A DNA stretch of 64,000 nucleotides. It comes from Stenopsyche tienmushanensis (Eukaryota > Arthropoda > Insecta > Trichoptera > Stenopsychidae). The notes beneath the pieces were generated by a model. That model was not told the DNA's origin and did no database searches. It saw nothing but the letters and a program-made list of their open reading frames with translations. Shown here piece by piece: positions 54,010 through 64,000 of this stretch. Made by a program: the position numbers and the translations under genes. Location of the stretch: assembly GCA_008973525.1 (NCBI GenBank), contig WACJ01000501.1, forward strand, positions 496,001 to 560,000. Direction: 5' to 3'. How positions within the stretch are numbered: position 1 is the stretch's first letter; each line of letters begins with the position of its first letter.

Positions 54010-57000
54010 AGCAATTAATAAAAAGCTAATACAATCGGGATGCGTTTACTAACATTAATGTGAACCAAATTAAAAATATACTTTTCGTGTTTAATTTATA
54101 TTATTGTGATTTATTGTTATTTTTGATAAAAAATTGTTTTAGGAGAATTTTTTCTTGATACTTGTGTCTTGTACATTTTCTTATTTATTTATTTTTTTAC
54201 AATTTTTATAATAAATTATATTTTTTACAATTTTATATTGAACTTTTTAATAATTAATTTTTATGAATGATAAAATATGTGGAAATTTCTCATTGTTGCT
54301 AACGTTTCGCTATCAGAAAATCGCCGCACGAAGGGATTTCCGTACGTGCCTATTTTATCCGTTTTCTTTTTCGATCGATATAGAAATTTTGTATACGAGT
54401 TTTGATTTGTTGAATGCATATGGAGGAATTAAAATTTTGGGACCAAATCCAACAATTTTGAAACTCAAACGCAAGTTTCAAATATATCCGGATATTGCTT
54501 TAATCTAATTGCGCATTGCGTGAATTTAAACGTGGGAAAAATGTTGTTTTATGTATGTTTTAATGTAATCAAAGCTTTTTTTAATTCACGTTTAGTTAAA
54601 ATTGCTTTTTGCATTCAGCCCGAGGATATTAAAATATGTGATTTTATATGTAAATAATATTTAGTGAAAATTTAAAATCTGCACCATTAAATTACCGTCT
54701 CGTACTCTGATTCTTCCATTACTTTATGTGGCTCATACGGCCCTATAAAAGAGCCCTGGCCATATTTCATCACTTAAACCACTACCGGATAGTGATTCAT
54801 TACATTGGAGTTTTCAATTTGCATCAATCAATTTTGCAAAAACGATGCTCCGATCATGTCTCGGCTGCTATTATAAAAATAACAAATATAGATATAAACT
54901 GTTAGTTTTCCATTTATTATGAATTTTTACCGTCAATTGATAATTAATCTATTATTTTAATATGGTAGAGTTTGAAACTTTTCTAAACTTGTCTCATGTT
55001 GAGAATCTGTTAGATTAGAAGAATTGTCACTATGAATAGCAGTTGCAATAATTTTTTAAAATCTTGTAGCATTTTCGAATAAGTCTGTTATTTATAAGAA
55101 ATGACGACAGCACGGAAAGTACGTCTCTTGTACAATTTCAATAATAGTATTAATCTGCACCTCTTTCTGCATCTTTTACTCTTAAAACACGCATCGAAAA
55201 TGAAATCATCTGCTTTATTTCTATATTTTTCTATCAAACAAATCATTGTTATTTTTTAAAAAATCTAGATTTAAAGCAATTCATTTCATTTTGGATGGAT
55301 AAAATTAATTTCTACCGAGATTAAACACCAGACCGCATAAATTATTCTTAATAATGTCTTATGTAAATTACCTTGTTACCTCATTTATTAAATAATAAAT
55401 ACAACAATAGTTTTTTTCTTGGATTCTTTTACTTTCATGAACATTTTCCATTTACTTGATATAGATATAATCAAAAATATAAAGAAGTGTCGTTATAAAT
55501 TTAGAATGAATGCGCCAGGTCATTGTTATCCACGTGCATGCTGTAACGCTTCATTTACAATGCCATGCTTGCATTTCTAATAGAATAAGATTTATTCAAA
55601 TTATGATGTCAAACATTAATTTAAAAATTAACTCACTAATCAAAGATTTAAAATATGATCTAAAGAAGTCGATAGTTAAGCATGCACTTTGAATATTAAA
55701 ATTGAAAATGAAGAAAAATAAAAACGTATTAATCATGAACTTAATGCGATACGATGACACAATAATAGCTTATTTTTCTTTATAAAATCAGCAATATTTT
55801 TTTGTAGAGCAATTCACATTTATGTTAAATGTAAAACAATACCAAACTAATATTGATTTATTAATTTTTTCGATCGAATATTTTATAAATATTGCAGCCT
55901 GTTAATGTCATCGCTAAAATAATGATAAATATTTGATTCATTTTATTTAGATTTTTTACGTTACCAAAATTTAAATTATACATTTAAAATAATTTTTCCG
56001 TTATAGTAATTGTAAACAAATGTTTTTTTTAACTCAGTAAAGAAAATATACATATATGTATATTGAAAAAATAGAAAGTTCTGGAAAATATTTTTTAATT
56101 AGATTTTGATTTATTTTGCATTAAACTTATATGTAAAATGAACCATTGTAATAAATCAGATTAAATTTTAGCCCCTATTCTAATAAATATATTATAAATA
56201 TTATTTGCGATTATTTCGCCGTTAAATTTTCCCTCGATTAACGTGTTTCCGACATGGTCGCTTTTAGTCGTGTTATAGTCGTTCTGTGGCTTTAGGCGGT
56301 GGGTGGCCGGCGTCGGTCTTGGCAAGCGCTTAAATGCCGCCTGCCCTCTTTCTTCAAATTGCATGATCTTATTGCGGTTAGAAAATTATTCCCATCATAA
56401 TACACTACGACATTTTCACATCATAACATTTACATCGATGCCTTCATAGCTATTTTCGTTACCGATTATCGCTATTGACGTTTTCTTTCAAGTGATGCAA
56501 GGATCGAAAATCATGTTCTTTTTCATTTTTCACGACGAGTAGTCCATTTTTATAATAGAATTTAGCATGCTGATGTATTTTGTTAATCCGAATTGTGATC
56601 TATGATTAGAATACATAGAAAAAAACCCTTCCTTCCCATGTATCTTTCTTATTGTTATTCAAGATTGTCTCAGCTATTTCAATAAGATATTGTGTATGGG
56701 TTGTTATTCAACGTTTATGCATAGGCTTATAAGATGAATGTGATACAACAAACAATATCATTGTAACTAATGATATTATTAATAATACCGATATTTATCT
56801 AAAAATAGTTAACAATAGTATGTAAACGCAAATTTAAAAAATAAATAATACATTTATTAGCATCTGACAAGTGGTAAAAATTGTACGTACAATAGAAAAA
56901 ATACTAGATATTTTATGTAATTTTTCATGCTAGACAAATTTAAAATGCATTTTTTGTTGCTGTTTGCTTAATATGTATCAATTAGTAAACTACGCATATT

Positions 57001-57030
57001 ACCTTACTGCTATGTTTAACTTATTTTTAG
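54010..57030. other. AT-rich intergenic DNA and presumed brahma upstream/first intron
   Basis: No gene is recognised. A GC-richer patch at about 56220-56370 could hold the brahma promoter or noncoding first exon. The splice acceptor at 57029-57030 shows that a 5' UTR exon must lie further left. Confidence 0.45.
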
Positions 57031-57083
57031 GGTAAGGAAAACACTCCATCTGTCTTTTATGAGTTCACTAAACGACTAGCAAA

Positions 57084-60000
57084 ATGGCCAGTCCTTCACC
57101 TCAAAGCAGTCCTATGCCACCACCACAGGTTCCGAGTCCCATGGGACCGCCCACCCCGGCACCTCCTCAGTCGCCGCACAGTCCGTACAGTCAACAACAT
57201 ATCAACGGTCCTCCGCCTCCGCAACAGTCCCACGCTAACGGCCCTCCACATTCTGGCATGTCTCCGGTCCACCAAATGCCACCCGGAATGACCTCATCTA
57301 TGCAACCACATATGTCTGGACCAGGTCACGCAATGGGTCCGGGCGGTCCTCACGGTCCGACAGCAGGTCCCAACGGATCCCAACACCCACCGGGTCCGAA
57401 CGGTCCACAACATCCTGGAATGCCCGGCCAGGGTCCACCTCATGGTTATCAACATCCGATGAGTCATTTATCTCAAAACCAGGTAATTTTTATTTATTTG
57501 CATAAATAAATAATTAATAATTTTATACATTTACAAATTACATATGGTTTCTTGTATATTTATTTAAAGGGTCCACCTGGAATGTCATCATCGGTGGGAC
57601 CCAATTCCCAAGGAGGTCCACCCATGATGCAATCTCCTGGGCACACTCCTCCACATCCCCAAAGCTTACCGCACATGCAGGGAGGTCCCGGACACACTCC
57701 TCCGCACCCTCAGAGTATGCCAAATCATGGCCAAGGGCCGCCAGGTCACGGGCACGGTCCACCTCACGGGCAAGGTCCGCCACACGGACACGGGATGCCC
57801 GGTCACGGTCAAGGACCTCCGATGCACGGACAAGGCCCTCCGATGCACGGACAAGGTCCTTTAATGCATGGCCAGGGACCGCCTATGCACGGACCTCCTA
57901 TGTCTGGGCAAGGTCCTCCTCTGCAGGGACAGACGCCTTCGATGTCGGGACAAGGTGCTCCGATACAATCGCAAGGACCTCCCATGCCCGGCCAAGGTGC
58001 TCCTCATCAAGGACAGGGACCACCTGTTCAAGGTCAGGGGCCTCCAAATCAAGTGTCTATGCAGGGGCAAGGTCCTCCTATGTCCGGTCAAGGTCCTCCT
58101 GGATCGGCTCAAGGTCCTATGTTAGGTCAAGTTCCTATGCCGGGGCAAGGTCCCATGCAAGGACAAGGTCCTCCCATGCCGGGACAGGGATCTCAAGGAC
58201 CGGGATCACAGATGCAAGGACAACCCTTACAAGGCCAAGGTCCCCCTAGTCAAGGGTCATCCAATCAAGGACCCCCGATGTCCAATCAGGGACCACCCAT
58301 GTCCGGGCAGGGACCCCCTATGTCTAATCAAGGGCAACCGATGCCCGGTCAAGGAGCTCCCATGTCTAATCAGGGATCTTCTATATCTAATCAAGTACCT
58401 TCGATTCAAAACCAGGGTCAATCAATGCCTGGTCAAAATGTCCCTATTCAAGGTCCACCTGTTTCAAATCAAGGTCCTCCTAATCAAGGACCGACTCCAC
58501 CTATGCAGGGACAAGGGCCACCCATGCAGGGACAAGGTCCACCCATGCAAGGACAAGGCCCGTCTATGCAAGGGCAAGGACCTCCCATGCAAGGCCAAGG
58601 GCCACCTTTGCAAGGTCAAGGACCACCGATGCAAGGACAGGGCCCGCCCATGCAAGGCCAGGGACCCCCGATGCAGGGGCAGGGACCGCCCATGCAAGGA
58701 CAGGGACCGCCCATGCAAGGACAAGGGCCACCCATGCAAGGCCAAGGACCTCCCGGACCCCCGCAAGGACAGGGTCAGGGAGCGGGACAAGATAATCTAA
58801 ACGCATTGCAACGTGCAATCGACTCTATGGAAGAACGCGGTCTGCAAGAAGATCCGCGCTACGCCCAGTTGATGGCTTTGAGGGCTAGATCGAACCCTCA
58901 AGATCCTAACAAGCAAGGTCAACCGAATGCTTTCAACAATATGCAGCTTCAACAGCTTAAGTAATTAAAATTATTTTTATACTCTATATTCTTTTTAAAT
59001 ACCATGCTTAATAATTAACAATTTGTATATTTTTAAGGGCTCAAATAATGGCATACCGACAATTGGCCAGAAATCAACCAGTAAATCCTCAAACGATTTT
59101 GGCCGCACAAGGTAAAGTTAGGCCATCGGGACCTAGTTCTGGAGATAGTGGAGCTCCTCCTCAATGTCCCACTCCACCTGCCTCGCAACCACCACCCTCG
59201 CCACACCACCAACAACATCCCCACGGTGAAACGCAATGTTTGACACATATATTTTTATTTAAACCTAGTTATTAGTAGATCAGGAGTATCAATATATAGA
59301 TCATTTCGTAGATCGTCATTTAATTCAATTTGATATTTCCGATATATCCAACCCCAATTTTTTTATCCCATATTTATATTTTATTTTTAAAAAAGGAGAT
59401 ATAATAATGTCATCGTGGTTAGTTTATAATTTAGTCAATATGCCGATCTAAATTTGATACTCCCGATGTAGATATCAAATATATAGCCTTTTTCAATTAA
59501 AACTACTTTGTTTCCCAACTTGACCCTAAAAAAACATTTTGACATTTTTTTGTAATTTCCTATTATAAATGCATTAAATCACAGCTAATTCGATATGTTT
59601 TCATATTTGGGAATCAATGTAAAAGTATACATTATTTCATCCAAATATTACGATAATTTTCTCGCAGTATTTCAGCACATTTTTATTCTTATTTAAGTTT
59701 TATACTCCATTCTCGTACTCCAAGTAGTTAATTATGATTTATTAATGACTTTATCTTGATATTTGGATCATTATTTAAGGTTCTGTTTTTTCTTCATCCT
59801 AATTATTTAAACTTGCATGGAACCAGACTATTAGAAATGTTCATATTTTTAGTAAAGTTGATTTATTTAATGTGATTAAAATTCTGATCTTTAAATTGTC
59901 AACGTGCAAGAAAGTATTTATTAAATTAAACAAATGCGGGTGATTGTTAAAAAAATCTATTTAACTCTTTCACGGTGGAAGACTCATATGTGAGTCTTAA

Positions 60001-63000
60001 TTCGCTCTTTTAAGATTACCAAAAGATTCTTCTGGGAGTCTTCCATCGCCAAGCGTTGAAAATTAAAAGACATATGAGTCGCCCATCACGAAAGAGTTAA
60101 TATCCTATTCCAATTATCTCCCAACCGTTTCACTTTTGTTGGTCCACTTAAAATTCAAATAAAATGATTTAAATGTTCTATTATTATACACTCATACGCT
60201 ATTATACATCATTGGCAGTGATGTTTTTTTGCTAATGCAAGACAACGCCCGACCTCACACTGTTCGTTATGTCGATGCATATCTTGTAGTAGACGGCATT
60301 CACAAAATGCAGTGGCCGGCCCAAAGCCCTGATATAAACCCAATCGAGCATATTTGGGATATATTCGAGAGATGAGTTGGAGCAAACTCCACCGCAGACT
60401 CTAAATTATTATAAAATCACGGTTGTTGCTGCCTGAGACGAAATTTCTCAAGCAGTCATTTGAGCAAGAGGAGGTAGCAGGCTAAATATTAAGTTTGGGA
60501 CTACTGAGTGTATATAGCAGTATTGAGAAAATAATTTATTCTTATATATTGAAAATTAAATGATATATGGAATGTGTATTGCTTGATAAATATTGTTACT
60601 TAATTTCTAACAAAGTATAGCTTTATTACAGTAACTGAAATTTGTTATAGAAAATTAATTTTATTGATGATTAACGTTTTACACCTTCATAGGTTTGCCT
60701 GGAAAAATGTCTCCACAAGAAGGTGCCGGTGCAGGAGCGCGTGCTGTAGGAGGTCAGCCTACAGTACCCTTGCCAATGGCAGGACAAATGGCTCCTCCAA
60801 CTCATCCCACTCCACCATTAGCAAATCCGGTTATTAATTTTAATTCATATGCTTTATTGTGGTAGAAAATCTATTTTGCTAAATTTAAAAATGAATAAAA
60901 CCGCCCAGTAAATATTCATTCAATATTTATTTATATTGTAGCCGATGCCGCCACAGCCAGGTCAACCAGGCTATCCAGCTAGTCCTCGACCTCAAGCTGC
61001 CCCTCAAACTCCACAGCCTGCACAGTCTGCTCAGACATTGCAAGGAACACAACAAAGGCCGCAACAACCCAACCAACAAACGACACAACCTCAACAAACA
61101 GTACCCAAACAGAATAAAATCACTACGATTTCAAAACCAATCGGTATTGATCCCATACAGATACTGAACGAAAGAGAAAATAGGTAATTAATATCTAAAA
61201 TACGAATCCAATATTAGTATTCAATTAAAAAATCTCGAATCATTACATTTATTCTACTAATTGCAGAGTTGCCGCACGTATAGCGCATCGCATGGAGCTT
61301 CTCAATAGCTTAGCTACGACTATGCCAGAAGATCTTCGCTTACAAGCTCAAATAGAGCTTAGAGCTCTTCGCGTACTTAATTTTCAACGTCAGCTCAGGA
61401 GCGAGGTGAATAAATTGTGATTTCTTAAAATAGATTTTATTACTATTTATTAAACGTTATTTTTAAAAATCTCATGCATTTGCATTCAGATCGTCGCAGC
61501 CACTCGTAGAGATACGACTTTGGAAACGGCCGTACATATTAAATCGTACAAACGCACCAAACGACAGGGATTGCGCGAAGCCAGAGCCACTGAAAAACTT
61601 GAGAAACAACAAAAACTCGAAGCTGAACGAAAGCGTCGCCAAAAACATCAAGAATTCTTGCAAAGCGTTTTACAACATGGTATTTATTTTAAAAATATTT
61701 TCTATAAAAATATATTCGTTTATTTAAGGTTTTTTATGTTTAATTAATAATAAATCTATTTTTAGCCAAGGACTTTAGAGAGTTCCATCGAAATAACGTC
61801 GCTAAGATGGGTCGTTTGAATAAAGCCGTCATGAATTATCATGCCAATGCGGAACGAGAGCAAAAGAAAGAACAGGAAAGAATTGAAAAAGAGAGAATGA
61901 GGAGGTAATACAAAGTTTCATTATTTTCCGCGTTAATTTAAATGTATTTAATGATTAATCTTAAAAATCTCATTTATGTCTTAAGGCTCATGGCTGAGGA
62001 TGAAGAAGGTTACAGAAAGTTGATTGATCAGAAGAAAGATAAACGTTTGGCATTCCTCTTATCTCAGACCGATGAATATATATCAAACCTCACCGAGATG
62101 GTTAAACAGCATAAGTTTGAACAGAAAAAGAAACAAGCCGAAGAGGAAAAAAGGAAAAAGGTAGCTTTAATTATATTACTTTCATTTTAATAATTGTTTA
62201 TGATGTATGCTAAATTATTTTATATCTACCTTTATAGAAAAATAAAAAGAGGAAGATGCTTGAAGGCGGCGAACTAGAAGCTGGTGATGATAGTTCACAA
62301 GCGTCAGATTCTAGGGTAACAGTGACGGATCCCAAAACTGGAGAGGTAATAAAATACATTTATTCCTTAAATTAGAGAGAATTTCAATCCTGACAGATAT
62401 TAGACGTGCCGATAAGTCCTTACCGCTTTTGAAAGATGTCTGTTTGAGATCAGTTTGTGTTCAGACACAATGATGTTAGCATCTTCGTAAGTTTTTATTT
62501 TAACAGAATTATTGGTCAGTAATATTAATGAGTTAAAAAAACGTTATTTTTGTTAAGGGTAAAATCTCAAAGCCCCAAACTGATCACTTTGGTATTATAT
62601 GTTGCTGTTTTTCAACCCGGGGTTGAACACCACAAAAGTCATAAATGAAATTTACACTGAAGTGTTGGGCCTGATCCACACTATGGTGCCGGTAACGGTT
62701 CGATCTCGCTCTCGGTCTCGGTCCGGTCAAATATTCTCATACAAAAAACGGGATTGGAACGATCCGATAGTGTGAACACTGATTGTTTCTTGTGTAAGAA
62801 TATTTGATCGGACCGAGACCGGAGCGAGATCGAACCGTTACTGGCACCATAGTGTGGATCAGGCCTTATAATTATATTCATGAAAGGACAAGGAACTTGG
62901 GAAAAGATCATGAACATCAGAATGCTTATGAAAAATCCCGAGAGTACAATGTTCCGCTTGCATGCTTGCCGGGATGAAGAAAATTTATAAAAAGTAATGA

Positions 63001-64000
63001 TGATGGGCAGTGTAAGCGAAGTAGGCGACTGACTCAACCCACACTATAGCCCTGCAAACGGCGGAAGACAGGGATGACTGGAAGGACGTAGTTTGGAAAC
63101 AGACAAAATCTACATAGTCGTAGTCACGATCCTCAGCCATGAGGAAACGAAAAGAGAGAGAGTTACCATTTAATGATTTGTCGATTTTGGTTTTCAAAAT
63201 TCAAATTGGGTAACCGATGTTTTAACCTTTTCGTTAGTGAGCAAATTTAAAATCGATGAAGCCGTTGATGTCATAATCGCTTTATACCGATTACTTTCTG
63301 TCAACTCCTATCAGCGTAAGACAATCTTCAATTCGAGGCAGGGTCAATTGTAAATAAGCATTTGATAGCATACAAGACCACGTCATTTCTTTACTATAAA
63401 TAATGCACAAAAAATCGGATTTATTTGCTCCTCCTGCTTAGAAGGAAATGATAATTGGACAAAGACTCATTCAACACGCAGCGGGGGAAAATGGACAAGT
63501 AGTTAAAAAACGAACATTGTCCGATAGCACACAATATTCGATAATTTCTTTGCGTAAACAAATAACACACTTGAAATTGGAATCATTATAAGTCGATAAA
63601 TTTGGGCTTAACGATCTATACAATCATGTGAGGAAGCTTTCCGTCTCAGTCTCCCGAACTGCACTAAGTTCTCTCTGTCTCCGAGCTTCAATGTGCAAGA
63701 GTACTCTTTCTGAATAGTGGAGGGGGTTACGGAGTGTCTCCGATAGTACTCCCGTAGGGGTTAAAGATATATTTAGATAGATTTAGAACTATGCAATTTC
63801 TGGCTCTTCCCAAAAATAAAAATCGTGCCAAAAGGAAAATGTTTTGACACCATTCCTTACATTGAGGTTGGAATTGGTAAACATTTGGCAAACATATAGT
63901 CCAAAATATCTTTAATTTCTTATATTTTCCTCAGGTTCTTAAAGGTGAAGATGCTCCTTTATTATCTCAAGTTAAAGAATGGCTCGAGGTTCATCCCGGC
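57084..64000 (+). CDS. brm: Brahma, SWI/SNF (BAP) chromatin-remodelling ATPase (5' half, runs off right edge)
   Basis: Coding exons: 57084-57482, 57570-58960, 59038-59225, 60693-60829, 60942-61183, 61267-61405, 61490-61679, 61766-61904, 61986-62160, 62238-62345, and 63935 to the edge; all junctions keep frame. The protein starts [15 protein letters not shown] with a long Pro/Gln/Gly-rich region. The QLQ domain follows ([20 protein letters not shown]), then the HSA helix ([40 protein letters not shown] and [20 protein letters not shown]) that binds actin-related proteins. Next are a Lys/Glu-rich coiled coil and the start of BRK ([20 protein letters not shown], then WLEVHPG). The ATPase and bromodomain lie beyond the window. 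The 5' UTR exon begins at 57031. No frameshift is seen. Confidence 0.96.
57700..58790 (+). repeat. brm: Coding minisatellite in brahma, Gly-Gln-Gly-Pro-Pro-Met repeats
   Basis: The second coding exon is built of 12- to 21-bp units encoding variants of G(Q/N)GPPM. The 3' part, 58503-58754, is 12 consecutive 21-bp units (MQGQGPP) with only synonymous and two missense changes. Copy number is likely to vary between individuals. The repeat also creates long antisense open frames that are not genes. Confidence 0.9.
59961..60100. mobile_element. piggyBac-type MITE with TTAA target duplication in brahma intron
   Basis: TTAA at both edges flanks CTCTTTCACGGTGGAAGACT at the left and the reverse complement of a matching right end (GACTCATATG shared near both ends). 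The element is 132 bp without the duplications. Confidence 0.8.
60186..60516 (+). mobile_element. Tc1 transposase remnant in brahma intron
   Basis: Translation from about 60235 reads [20 protein letters not shown], then [20 protein letters not shown], the DD34E Tc1 C terminus (QDNA..H, WP..SPDLNPIEH.WD). The right end TTTGGGACTACTGAGTGTATA is a Tc1 terminal repeat; the left side carries a partial TACACTCA. The 5' two-thirds are missing. Confidence 0.9.
62668..62865. mobile_element. Second copy of the 200-bp hairpin MITE, in brahma intron
   Basis: GGCCTGATCCACACTATGGT begins both arms. The element is the reverse complement of the HERC2-intron copy at 42947-43146 with only scattered mismatches. 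Flanks are TTG and TTA, an imperfect 3-bp target duplication. Confidence 0.85.

Noticed and set aside
58503..58754. Regular 21-bp repeats resembling a CRISPR-like array
   Set aside because: Units are contiguous with no spacers, keep the brahma frame and differ mainly at third positions; this is a coding minisatellite in an insect genome.
58464..58818. Two long minus-strand open frames (Ser-Leu-His-Arg-rich and Leu-Ala-Val-rich)
   Set aside because: They are antisense shadows of the brahma 21-bp coding repeat; a repeat whose unit is a multiple of three is open in several frames.

Overview
The window is an AT-rich stretch of an insect nuclear genome. Genes have many short introns with GT/AG borders, and the gaps and larger introns are filled with decayed mariner, Tc1, piggyBac-like and non-LTR elements and foldback MITEs. 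The insect call rests on a Crumbs cytoplasmic tail, a Brahma orthologue, an insect-style HERC2 and the transposon mix. A beetle or another holometabolous insect is my guess; the order cannot be fixed from the sequence.

Layout, left to right. The last coding exon of crumbs (+) ends at base 142. NOA1, a mitochondrial circularly permuted GTPase, lies on the minus strand at 3.4-5.7 kb. The PP6 catalytic subunit (PpV, +) spans 9.0-11.9 kb in six exons. The tiny ATP synthase subunit DAPIT (-) is at 13.5-13.7 kb. The giant E3 ubiquitin ligase HERC2 (-) fills 17.3-48.2 kb and shows RLD1, cytochrome-b5-like, MIB, CPH, DOC, RLD2, RLD3 and HECT domains in the family order. A porcupine Wnt O-acyltransferase gene (+, intronless, one frameshift) sits head-to-head with HERC2 at 50.1-51.5 kb. 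The 5' half of brahma (+), with a very large Gly-Pro-Gln-Met repeat exon, QLQ, HSA and the start of BRK, runs off the right edge.

These are unrelated housekeeping and developmental genes (polarity, mitochondrial translation and ATP synthesis, phosphatase signalling, ubiquitylation, Wnt secretion, chromatin remodelling). Nothing suggests they act as one pathway.

I did not find a clearly new biological system. The most useful second-look items are: (1) at least a dozen single-base frameshifts scattered through otherwise highly conserved HERC2 exons, plus one in porcupine, with none in the neighbouring genes; (2) absence of the ZZ zinc finger at its expected place in HERC2, with a Cys-rich cluster near the N terminus instead; (3) several MITE families, including a 200-bp near-perfect hairpin present in introns of both HERC2 and brahma in opposite orientation, and a piggyBac-like family with a diagnostic subterminal motif; (4) two unexplained antisense coding-like pieces inside the large PP6 intron.
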